Part shown: piece by piece, positions 1-4,673 of the stretch
How positions within the stretch are numbered: position 1 is the stretch's first letter
How the letters are laid out: every line of letters begins with the position of its first letter
From: Candidatus Nitrosopumilus sp.
GTDB lineage: Archaea > Thermoproteota > Nitrososphaeria > Nitrososphaerales > Nitrosopumilaceae
Length of the DNA: 6,414 nt
Assembly: GCA_013043295.1 (NCBI GenBank)
Contig: JABDOO010000069.1
Coordinates: forward strand, 1 to 6,414
Direction of reading: 5' to 3'
The notes under the pieces: generated by a model
Database searches by the model: none
What the model saw: the letters and a program-made list of their open reading frames with translations, nothing else
What the model was told of the DNA's origin: nothing
Position numbers and translations under genes: made by a program

Positions 1-871
1 TCTCCTTGTTTGGATACTTTGTTTCTAACAAACCTTCAATGGTATTTGCAATAACTTTCTCTTCATTATATGCAGGAATTACAACTGAAATTTTTGGAAA
101 TGTTTTCACAGGTTTTTGTGTATCTTCTCTATACTTACTTACAACTGCCATTGGTACAAATAACATTGTTGACCAAAATGATATTGTTAAGGCCCATAAC
201 AAAATTATTCTTACTGGTGATTCAAGTAATGTGTATCCCTCAAATGCAATCATTGTACCAATGATAAATGGAGATCCTAGAAGAAATACAAGGAAAATTG
301 AAGGTGCTCGTTTTCCTGGTTTATTTGTAGCATACAATTTACCCGTGGCCCCAACTACATGATACAGAGTAATTACCCCTCCAATACCCATGGCAATCAT
401 ACTTAGTGGACCTAAAATGAAATACACACTTGTTACTAGGAATACAATAATTGCTACTGTGTATGTTACTTGAACGATATCTGGCTTTCTTTTAGGAATT
501 TCTTCCTCAACTTCAATTATTTTTTGATTATTTTTATCTAAAATTGGTTTAACGCAAAGTTCATGATACCAATTGTTATTATATCTGGATGATTTTTCTT
601 CCAATTTAATTTCATTTTTGCATGAATTGCATTTTATCATATTTGGATTAAGGAAAATTGTTTTATCCTTTTTCACAGGTTTTTGTATAGTTTCATTGTA
701 ATCAATTTTTGAAATGTCAATATTCAAAATTTTTTCTAAATACAGTCTATCTGAATTTATGATTTTTTTATTTTTTTTCAATCTTTTAATCAAGTATTGA
801 TTTCGTCCATCATCTCCTTTGGATTGATTAATTGCCTCTTCAAGTTTTGAAATAACTATGTCATTGTCCAA
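1..871 (-). CDS. Membrane glycosyltransferase family 2 with N-terminal zinc finger (partial, C-terminus off window)
   Basis: The frame is open from the left edge up to a stop at 878-880, giving 290 visible residues. GT2 identity rests on the segment KISVVIPAYNEEKVIANTI (residues 260-278), the classic first strand and nucleotide-sugar binding loop of GT-A enzymes; the DxD and catalytic residues lie beyond the window. In front of it are about four hydrophobic helices (roughly residues 133-153, 155-174, 191-209, 221-241). Before those is a Cys pair C81/C84 and H103/C106 (C-x2-C-x18-H-x2-C, like half a LIM or treble-clef finger), preceded by a charged helical module (GDDGRNQYLIKRLKK, then SDRLYLEKIL, residues 19-49). 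The likely role is sugar transfer to a lipid or surface polymer at the cytoplasmic membrane; the substrate is unknown. No ATG occurs before residue 78 (position 640). A TTG at 871, giving LDNDIVISKLEEAI, is preferred because it keeps the N-terminal module and follows a TATA-like box. GT2 is confident; the start is uncertain. Confidence 0.85.
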   Translation of the reverse strand, partial: MDNDIVISKLEEAINQSKGDDGRNQYLIKRLKKNKKIINSDRLYLEKILNIDISKIDYNETIQKPVKKDKTIFLNPNMIKCNSCKNEIKLEEKSSRYNNNWYHELCVKPILDKNNQKIIEVEEEIPKRKPDIVQVTYTVAIIVFLVTSVYFILGPLSMIAMGIGGVITLYHVVGATGKLYATNKPGKRAPSIFLVFLLGSPFIIGTMIAFEGYTLLESPVRIILLWALTISFWSTMLFVPMAVVSKYREDTQKPVKTFPKISVVIPAYNEEKVIANTIEGLLETKYPNKE

Positions 872-900
872 TTTTTGTTAATCTTAATTGAATGATCTGT

Positions 901-910
901 GATTATATCT
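901..910 (-). promoter_or_regulatory. Putative TATA box of the glycosyltransferase gene
   Basis: On the minus strand this reads AGATATAATC, about 30-38 nt upstream of the proposed TTG start at 871. With the usual archaeal spacing of about 25 nt between TATA box and transcription start, the transcript would begin around 876-880, giving a leader of only a few nucleotides. This fits a TTG start at 871 better than the first ATG at 640. It is an inference from position and AT-rich composition only. Confidence 0.4.
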
Positions 911-987
911 ACTCCGTCATGAAAATTATACATAAAGTCTATTTTTTTGAGCAATACTTTGGTGGTATGTTCTGAAATACCCTTGGC

Positions 988-1287
988 TTAATTTCTAATC
1001 TCATAATATTCCACAGGATGTAAAAATTGTCTATAATGATCTACTTCATTCCAAAATTTCTCTTCATCAATATTTCTTCCTTCACTAATCCATACATTTA
1101 GAATTTTTTGCATAAACAGCTGTGTATTTTGATCAATTGGTGGTCTGGATCCTGTTTCTTTTTCTATTCTATCCCGTTCTTCTTTGAATTTTTTTAGTAA
1201 TTCTTTTAGTTGTTTCCCATTCATTTGGGCTTGTTTTTTCTTTTTTGCATTATTGATATCTTTTCTAAGATTTGACATAAAACCCAT
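988..1287 (-). CDS. Hypothetical lysine-rich helical protein, 99 aa
   Basis: I do not recognise a family. The protein is small, cytoplasmic (no signal or membrane segment) and has two halves. Residues 1-45 are highly charged and probably one long amphipathic helix or coiled coil (INNAKKKKQA, then KQLKELLKKFKEERDRIEKE). Residues 50-99 are richer in aromatics (FMQKILNVWI, EEKFWNEVDHYRQFL, VEYYEI) and look like a small folded helical domain. The start at 1287 gives MGFMSNL; a second ATG three codons later is possible, but a CGCTTTAAT box ends 24 nt upstream of 1287, which fits the first ATG as a leaderless start. The stop lies 117 bp before the proposed glycosyltransferase start, and that gene appears to have its own TATA box, so cotranscription is possible but not required. 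The basic charge could suit nucleic-acid or membrane-surface contact, but that is speculation. Confidence 0.7.
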   Translation of the reverse strand: MGFMSNLRKDINNAKKKKQAQMNGKQLKELLKKFKEERDRIEKETGSRPPIDQNTQLFMQKILNVWISEGRNIDEEKFWNEVDHYRQFLHPVEYYEIRN

Positions 1288-1310
1288 AAAATAAAATAAC
1301 TAAATCTATG

Positions 1311-1319
1311 ATTAAAGCG
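1311..1319 (-). promoter_or_regulatory. TATA-like box of the 99-aa gene
   Basis: The minus strand reads CGCTTTAAT. The C of its GCTT core is 30 nt upstream of the ATG at 1287, almost the same spacing as at the other small genes here. This implies a leaderless transcript. The box overlaps the stop codon (1312-1314) of the 23-codon microprotein gene upstream. Confidence 0.6.
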
Positions 1320-1383
1320 TTACAAACACTATGATAAATGCAACTGTAACTATTGCAATCGATATTTTCATAAATGAGGACAT
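1312..1383 (-). CDS. Membrane microprotein, 23 aa, single transmembrane helix
   Basis: A short frame starts at an ATG (1383) and ends at a TAA (1312-1314). The peptide begins MSSFMKIS and continues as an uninterrupted hydrophobic stretch (IAIVTVAFIIVFVTL) to its C-terminus, enough for one membrane helix with a short N-terminal tail carrying one lysine. A TATA-like sequence (AAATATAATT) centred about 26 nt upstream of the ATG fits leaderless transcription, like its neighbours. The stop codon sits inside the TATA-like box of the following gene. No family is recognised; single-helix peptides of this size often act as small regulators or accessory subunits of membrane complexes, but nothing here says which. 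At 23 codons a chance frame cannot be excluded; the promoter position and the wholly hydrophobic composition are the support. Confidence 0.5.
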   Translation of the reverse strand: MSSFMKISIAIVTVAFIIVFVTL

Positions 1384-1404
1384 TAGTTTTATCTACAAAG
1401 TCTG

Positions 1405-1414
1405 AATTATATTT
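1405..1414 (-). promoter_or_regulatory. Putative TATA box of the membrane microprotein gene
   Basis: The minus strand reads AAATATAATT, lying 22-31 nt upstream of the ATG at 1383. It is a better generic archaeal TATA box than the GCTTAA-type boxes nearby and sits at leaderless distance. Confidence 0.45.
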
Positions 1415-1421
1415 GTTATAA

Positions 1422-1547
1422 CTAAAGTTTTGGAAGATTACCCGTTTTATCTAAATTTGATTTACATACTTTGCAATATAGTCTAATCTCAGTTGATGGG
1501 AATTCTGTTCCACAATTTTTACAAATATAGAATTTTTCATCATCCAT
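1422..1547 (-). CDS. Small zinc-ribbon protein, 41 aa
   Basis: The protein begins MDDEKFYICKNCGTEF and holds two CxxC knuckles, C9/C12 and C25/C28, spaced C-x2-C-x12-C-x2-C, the layout of a compact zinc ribbon. The GTEF turn after the first pair and the second pair CKVC in a Lys-rich context are typical of rubredoxin-like or transcription-factor-like ribbons. The N-terminal MDDEK is acidic and the tail (NLDKTGNLPKL) short and polar, so the ribbon is essentially the whole protein. It may bind nucleic acid or a protein partner; the function is unknown. The ATG at 1547 is supported by a TGCTTAAG box ending 24 nt upstream. The stop at 1422-1424 leaves 38 bp to the microprotein ATG. Single-domain zinc ribbons of this kind are, from general knowledge, common in Thaumarchaeota. 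Confidence 0.75.
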   Translation of the reverse strand: MDDEKFYICKNCGTEFPSTEIRLYCKVCKSNLDKTGNLPKL

Positions 1548-1570
1548 AAATTAATCTAAAAAATATTGAA

Positions 1571-1578
1571 CTTAAGCA
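1571..1578 (-). promoter_or_regulatory. TATA-like box of the 41-aa zinc-ribbon gene
   Basis: The minus strand reads TGCTTAAG with the C of GCTT 29 nt upstream of the ATG at 1547. It is one base different from the CGCTTAAG box at 2173-2180 and at the identical distance from its start codon. It implies a leaderless mRNA. Confidence 0.6.
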
Positions 1579-1613
1579 TATTGGTTTGATTAAAAGTTTA
1601 CAATTTTAAATTA

Positions 1614-1925
1614 TTATCTTCCCGGTCTTTTAAATCCCTGCTCAATAATCCCATACGATGCTGATGATTTTTGAAATTTTTTGTTTACAATTTTATTTTT
1701 GGATTTTTTTGGATTTTTTTCTTCATCAACTTTGAAGATTTTGTCTTTTTTTATTTTATCTTTTTTTGTTTTTTGAATGATGTTAACTGGAGAAATTTTC
1801 TTTTTTGTTTTTTTCTTTTTAGGTTTTTCTGAGTCTAATGATTTTCTTTGTGTCCATCGTATGTTTTTAACGTCAGAAGAAGATGATTCTTCTTTATTAT
1901 AATCTCCTAATGATTTTACCATCAT
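1614..1925 (-). CDS. Lysine-rich, probably disordered protein, 103 aa
   Basis: I do not recognise a family. The middle (about residues 28-90) is dominated by lysine with few hydrophobics (KPKKKKTKKKISP, KTKKDKIKKDKIFK, KNPKKSKNKIVNKK), a very basic, low-complexity composition that should be disordered. A serine/acidic patch (EESSSSD, residues 12-18) precedes it, and a more conventional C-terminus (SASYGIIEQGFKRPGR) follows. Such a polycation would favour binding to DNA, RNA or acidic partners; this is inferred from charge alone. The ATG at 1925 is followed directly by a second ATG (1922). The upstream CTTATG box fits 1922 slightly better (28 against 25 nt), so the true start may be the second Met. 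It follows the 62-aa gene by 35 bp and could be partly cotranscribed with it. The frame is not a chance T-rich artefact: it is open for 103 codons and its ends have normal composition. Confidence 0.65.
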   Translation of the reverse strand: MMVKSLGDYNKEESSSSDVKNIRWTQRKSLDSEKPKKKKTKKKISPVNIIQKTKKDKIKKDKIFKVDEEKNPKKSKNKIVNKKFQKSSASYGIIEQGFKRPGR

Positions 1926-1941
1926 ACTGTAATGAAATTTT

Positions 1942-1950
1942 GAACATAAG
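1942..1950 (-). promoter_or_regulatory. Weak TATA-like box of the lysine-rich gene
   Basis: The minus strand reads CTTATGTTC, with its first C 25 nt upstream of the ATG at 1925 and 28 nt upstream of the second ATG at 1922. It resembles the CTTAAG-type boxes of neighbouring genes but is a poorer match. It lies in the 35-bp gap after the 62-aa gene. Confidence 0.35.
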
Positions 1951-1960
1951 AGTATTGACC

Positions 1961-2149
1961 CTATTTTCTATTTTCTTCTACTTTGTTTTTTATCATTAAT
2001 ATGCAGTCATGACAAATTATAGATTTGTCTGACATATTGCGAATATATTCATTATTCTGAAATTCAGAATCATATGTTGCAGCAATTACTACTTTATTGT
2101 GCCAAATTTCATAATCCTGTTTCTTTTTTGAACACACTAGACAATTCAT
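1961..2149 (-). CDS. Small four-cysteine (zinc-binding) protein, 62 aa
   Basis: The protein starts MNCLVCSKKK and carries C3/C6 near the N-terminus and C46/C49 (ICHDC) near the C-terminus, a CxxC...CxxC arrangement consistent with one zinc site closing a small domain. The 39-residue interval is polar with some beta-prone stretches (KVVIAATYDSEF), and the tail (ILMIKNKVEENRK) is likely helical. The spacing is wider than in a standard zinc ribbon, so this may be a treble-clef or zinc-finger-like fold; no named family is recognised. The ATG at 2149 is supported by a CGCTTAAG box ending 24 nt upstream, which implies a leaderless transcript. It is divergent from GAPDH across 80 bp and lies 35 bp upstream of the lysine-rich gene on the same strand. 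Confidence 0.7.
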   Translation of the reverse strand: MNCLVCSKKKQDYEIWHNKVVIAATYDSEFQNNEYIRNMSDKSIICHDCILMIKNKVEENRK

Positions 2150-2172
2150 TATATTTCTAAATTAACTCACGA

Positions 2173-2180
2173 CTTAAGCG
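2173..2180 (-). promoter_or_regulatory. TATA-like box of the 62-aa CxxC gene
   Basis: The minus strand reads CGCTTAAG with the C of GCTT 29 nt upstream of the ATG at 2149. It lies in the 80-bp divergent region shared with GAPDH, about 20 bp away from the plus-strand box at 2199-2208, so regulation of the two genes could be linked. Confidence 0.6.
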
Positions 2181-2198
2181 TGTTTATTGTTAAACTAA

Positions 2199-2208
2199 TC
2201 TAAATAAA
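2199..2208 (+). promoter_or_regulatory. TATA-like box of the GAPDH gene
   Basis: The plus strand reads TCTAAATAAA. The C is 30 nt upstream of the ATG at 2230, the same distance as the C of the GCTT-type boxes in this window. No Shine-Dalgarno is visible before the ATG (the preceding bases are ATCCACAAT), so a leaderless transcript is likely. Confidence 0.5.
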
Positions 2209-2229
2209 TGGGTCAAACTCATCCACAAT

Positions 2230-3279
2230 ATGAAAAAAATCTTTGTCAATGGATACGGTTCTATTGGAAGTAGAATTGTTTCATTTCTAAAAGATGATTC
2301 AGAAATTGAAGTCATAGGGATAGGAAAATACTCTCCAGATGAAAAAGTGGAAGAAGCAATTTCTAAAGGACTGGATGTGTATGTTCCGGAATCAAAAATT
2401 GATAGTTTTTCAAATTATAAAATTTCAGGCTCTATTGAATCTGCATTAGATAGATGTGATTTGGTAATCGATGCATCCCCAGGAGGTAATGGATTCAAAA
2501 ATAAAAAAAAATTCTATGAACCCAAGAATATTCCTGCAATATATCAAGGTGGGGAATCCACAATTGGCTCTGAAGCAGTTTCTGATTTACTGTTTAACTC
2601 TAGAGCAAATTATGATGAAGCTCTGGGAAAATATCATGTAATGCAAGGTAGTTGTAATGTAACTGGAATGGGTAGGATCTTAGAGCCATTACGTTCCAAA
2701 TTTGGTGATAAAATAATTAGATTTGATGTCACCTTAGTTAGACGTTGGGCAGATATTGAACAAACTGAGAAAAAGTTATCTGACACAATAGAAATGTCTG
2801 AAAAACCTCATCATGGTGATGATGTCAAATTGTACTTTGGTAAAGATGCCCCTCTTTATGTTCGTGCAATAAAAGTTCCAACTCGACAAATGCATTTGCA
2901 CATTATGGATATTAGATTCAAAGATACTGCCCCTAGACCTTCAGAGATTCATGATCTATTTACAAATGAATTTGGCGTTGCAACTCTATGGACTGCTAAA
3001 GGAACAAAAGATGTAAGAGATTATGCACAAAATATGGGGTTCAACTTTACAGATACTAACATGATACACATCCATGCTAATATGACTACTAGCATTGGTG
3101 ATACTGTTCAAATGATGTATTCAGATGATCAAACAGGCATAGTTATTCCTGAAAATCACATGTTAATGCAGGCAATGCTATTTGAAAAATCTTATCAAGA
3201 AGCCTTTGCACATACTGAATCTATATTTCATATGTCTGAGAAAAAACAAAAATTACAAGAATTTTTTGCAAAAAAATAA
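2230..3279 (+). CDS. gap: Type II (archaeal) NAD(P)-dependent glyceraldehyde-3-phosphate dehydrogenase
   Basis: The enzyme interconverts glyceraldehyde-3-phosphate and 1,3-bisphosphoglycerate in the cytoplasm; in an autotrophic ammonia oxidiser it would mainly run toward gluconeogenesis. At 349 residues it matches the archaeal type II family (about 335-350). The N-terminal Rossmann fold is shown by VNGYGSIGSRI (residues 6-16), then VIDASPGGNG (79-88) and IYQGGES (104-110). The catalytic cysteine is C142 in SCNVTGMGRIL (family form SCNTTGL). RRWAD (171-175), PHHGDDVK (193-200) and MHLH (221-224, bearing the probable catalytic histidine) follow in the expected order. The phosphate-site region is atypical: the usual RRAADP and GPINA motifs read RRWADI and LSDTI here. 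It begins at an ATG with a TATA-like box at leaderless distance. Its stop is 2 bp from the stop of the convergent transporter gene. Confidence in the family is high; cofactor preference cannot be read by eye. Confidence 0.93.
   Translation: MKKIFVNGYGSIGSRIVSFLKDDSEIEVIGIGKYSPDEKVEEAISKGLDVYVPESKIDSFSNYKISGSIESALDRCDLVIDASPGGNGFKNKKKFYEPKNIPAIYQGGESTIGSEAVSDLLFNSRANYDEALGKYHVMQGSCNVTGMGRILEPLRSKFGDKIIRFDVTLVRRWADIEQTEKKLSDTIEMSEKPHHGDDVKLYFGKDAPLYVRAIKVPTRQMHLHIMDIRFKDTAPRPSEIHDLFTNEFGVATLWTAKGTKDVRDYAQNMGFNFTDTNMIHIHANMTTSIGDTVQMMYSDDQTGIVIPENHMLMQAMLFEKSYQEAFAHTESIFHMSEKKQKLQEFFAKK
3270..3276 (-). terminator. Putative oligo-T terminator for the CNNM/CorC gene
   Basis: An A7 run on the plus strand gives a T7 tract on the minus strand, 5 nt beyond the transporter stop codon. 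It lies inside the last codons (AKK) of the convergent GAPDH gene. Archaeal RNA polymerase can stop at oligo-T tracts without a hairpin; function is inferred. Confidence 0.4.
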
Positions 3280-3290
3280 TTTTATTTTTT
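3280..3290 (+). terminator. Putative oligo-T terminator for the GAPDH gene
   Basis: Directly after the GAPDH TAA the plus strand reads TTTTATTTTTT, a U-rich tract suitable for intrinsic archaeal termination. It covers the last codons of the convergent transporter (IKK encoded on the other strand), so each gene's terminator is embedded in the other's coding end. Confidence 0.45.
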
Positions 3291-4535
3291 AATTCGTTCG
3301 ATTCTTATTTTTATTGGTAAATTCTTTACAACTTTTTCTATTATGACTCTTAATTTTGCTAATTCTAATTTGTCTCCTTCTTGGGGTATGTCATGTAATT
3401 TTTCATGTAATAATCCATTCAATGTACTGTAATCGTCTCCTTCAGGTAAATTTGATTTAAAAATTTCATTGATTCTTTCAATTTCAATTTCCCCATTTGT
3501 AATTATTGTATCATTATCTACTCGCTCATACTCGCTAGATGTTGGGGAATCTGTTTCATCCTCAATATCTCCAATGATCTCTTCTATCAAATCTTCTAAT
3601 GTTACTAATCCTTCTACACCGCCATGTTCATCAATAACAATTGCCATGTGAGTTTTTCTACCTTTCATTTCTCTAAGTAATGAACTCACCATTTTTTCTT
3701 GAGATGCAAATACAGGCTTTCTACATATTTCTTGTAATGTTTTCATTTTATTTTCAGATTCAAGTTCTTTTAGAACATCTCTTACATGAATAAATCCCAC
3801 AATATCGTCATGATTTTCACCGAAAATTGGAATTCTTGAATGAGGGTTTTGGTTAATTAATGGTAAAGCTTCAAACAAAAGCATTTTTGCTGGAAGCATT
3901 TGTACTTTTAATCTTGGAGTCATTATGGATCTTATTACAGTATCATCGAACTCTATTGCTCTATGAATTAAATCGCGTTCATGTAATTCTAATGCTTCAT
4001 CTCTATGTCCTTGATCAATAATTCCTTTAATTTCATTTTCAGTTAATGCTGGAGGATGATAATCACTGCCTGTGATCTTGATCATCACACGTGTAATCCT
4101 CTCCAATGCCCAAACAATTGGATACATGGCATAACTAAACATCATCAAAATCCCACTAGAACGAAGTGCGACTTTAGTAGCATTTGCATTACAATACGTT
4201 TTAGGGGTAACTTCTCCGAAAATTATGATTAAAAATGTCATAATTCCTATTGCAATTCCGAGTCCACTATCCCCAAATATTTTAATTGCAACTACTGTTG
4301 CTAATGCAGAAGAACCTATGTTTACTAAATTATTCCCAAGATTTACTGCAGACATCATCCAACCTGGATTTGATTTTAATTTGTGAAGTGCCTTTGCTCC
4401 TCGCCTTTTCTCTTTAAGTAATTGTTCTACAGTAGCCTGACTTGTACCGACTAGCGATACTTCTAATCCACTAAAAAATCCAGATAACCCAATCAATCCT
4501 GCTAATGCAGCAAGTTCAACCCAAAGTTCTACCAA
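3282..4535 (-). CDS. CNNM/CorC-type membrane transporter (DUF21 + CBS pair + CorC/HlyC domain)
   Basis: The protein belongs to the family of magnesium/cobalt efflux proteins (bacterial CorC/MpfA, animal CNNM, formerly called haemolysin C-like) and probably moves divalent cations, chiefly Mg2+, across the cytoplasmic membrane. The DUF21 membrane domain spans about residues 5-155, with the signature segments SGFFSGLEVSLVG (18-30), AVNLGNNLVNIGSSALAT (63-80) and FGEVTPKTYCNANA (106-119). Two CBS domains follow (about 200-262, including MTPR and HSRIPIF; and 265-325, including MAIVIDEHGGVEGLVTLED), which in relatives bind Mg-ATP, then EEIIGDIEDETD (318-329) and the C-terminal CorC/HlyC domain (about 337-415). 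The length of 417 aa is normal. The start is a TTG at 4535: no in-frame ATG exists before the upstream TAA, and a GAGG Shine-Dalgarno sits 8 nt upstream. It is 138 bp downstream of threonine synthase and probably separately transcribed. Confidence 0.92.
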   Translation of the reverse strand: MVELWVELAALAGLIGLSGFFSGLEVSLVGTSQATVEQLLKEKRRGAKALHKLKSNPGWMMSAVNLGNNLVNIGSSALATVVAIKIFGDSGLGIAIGIMTFLIIIFGEVTPKTYCNANATKVALRSSGILMMFSYAMYPIVWALERITRVMIKITGSDYHPPALTENEIKGIIDQGHRDEALELHERDLIHRAIEFDDTVIRSIMTPRLKVQMLPAKMLLFEALPLINQNPHSRIPIFGENHDDIVGFIHVRDVLKELESENKMKTLQEICRKPVFASQEKMVSSLLREMKGRKTHMAIVIDEHGGVEGLVTLEDLIEEIIGDIEDETDSPTSSEYERVDNDTIITNGEIEIERINEIFKSNLPEGDDYSTLNGLLHEKLHDIPQEGDKLELAKLRVIIEKVVKNLPIKIRIERIKK

Positions 4536-4543
4536 GATATCAT

Positions 4544-4547
4544 CCTC
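4544..4547 (-). promoter_or_regulatory. Shine-Dalgarno sequence deciding the TTG start of the transporter
   Basis: The minus strand reads CGAGGATGATATC just before the TTG at 4535. GAGG and the following TGAT match the archaeal anti-SD target GGAGGTGAT apart from an extra A. The spacing from GAGG to TTG is 8 nt. An ATG inside this element is out of frame and closes after three codons. It is the only convincing ribosome binding site in the window. Confidence 0.6.
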
Positions 4548-4574
4548 GTAATGTTATTAGAAATACACGTATTA

Positions 4575-4584
4575 CTCATTTAGT
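4575..4584 (-). promoter_or_regulatory. Putative TATA box of the transporter gene
   Basis: The minus strand reads ACTAAATGAG, like the CTAAATAAA box of GAPDH. It lies 48 nt (from the C) upstream of the TTG, so transcription starting 29-30 nt downstream would give a leader of about 18-19 nt that includes the Shine-Dalgarno. An alternative box is CCTTAAATC at about 4628-4636. Confidence 0.35.
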
Positions 4585-4673
4585 TATTTTGCACCATCTT
4601 TTGGCTAAACATTGATTGTCAAGCCTAGATTTAAGGTTTGAGATTTGAAAATTATCTTAGATTAAAATCACGG

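Noticed and set aside
6..362. Plus-strand frame of 118 codons at the left edge
   Set aside because: It is the reverse of the glycosyltransferase coding region; the minus strand encodes membrane helices and the SVVIPAYNEE motif, and the plus-strand translation has no recognisable feature.
1670..1830. T-rich repetitive tract that could be a simple repeat or terminator array
   Set aside because: On the minus strand it is the lysine-codon (AAA/AAG) part of a 103-codon open frame, which explains the composition; no regular repeat unit is present.
2150..2229. Possible palindromic operator in the divergent region (CACGACTTAAGCGTG)
   Set aside because: The CACG/CGTG arms are only four bases around the CTTAAG centre and coincide with the TATA-like box; this is too short to call an operator without comparison to relatives.
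3469..3651. Plus-strand frame of 60 codons (serine/isoleucine-rich)
   Set aside because: It lies wholly inside the CBS/CorC coding region of the minus-strand transporter, whose motifs are clear; its composition is that of a complementary-strand shadow.
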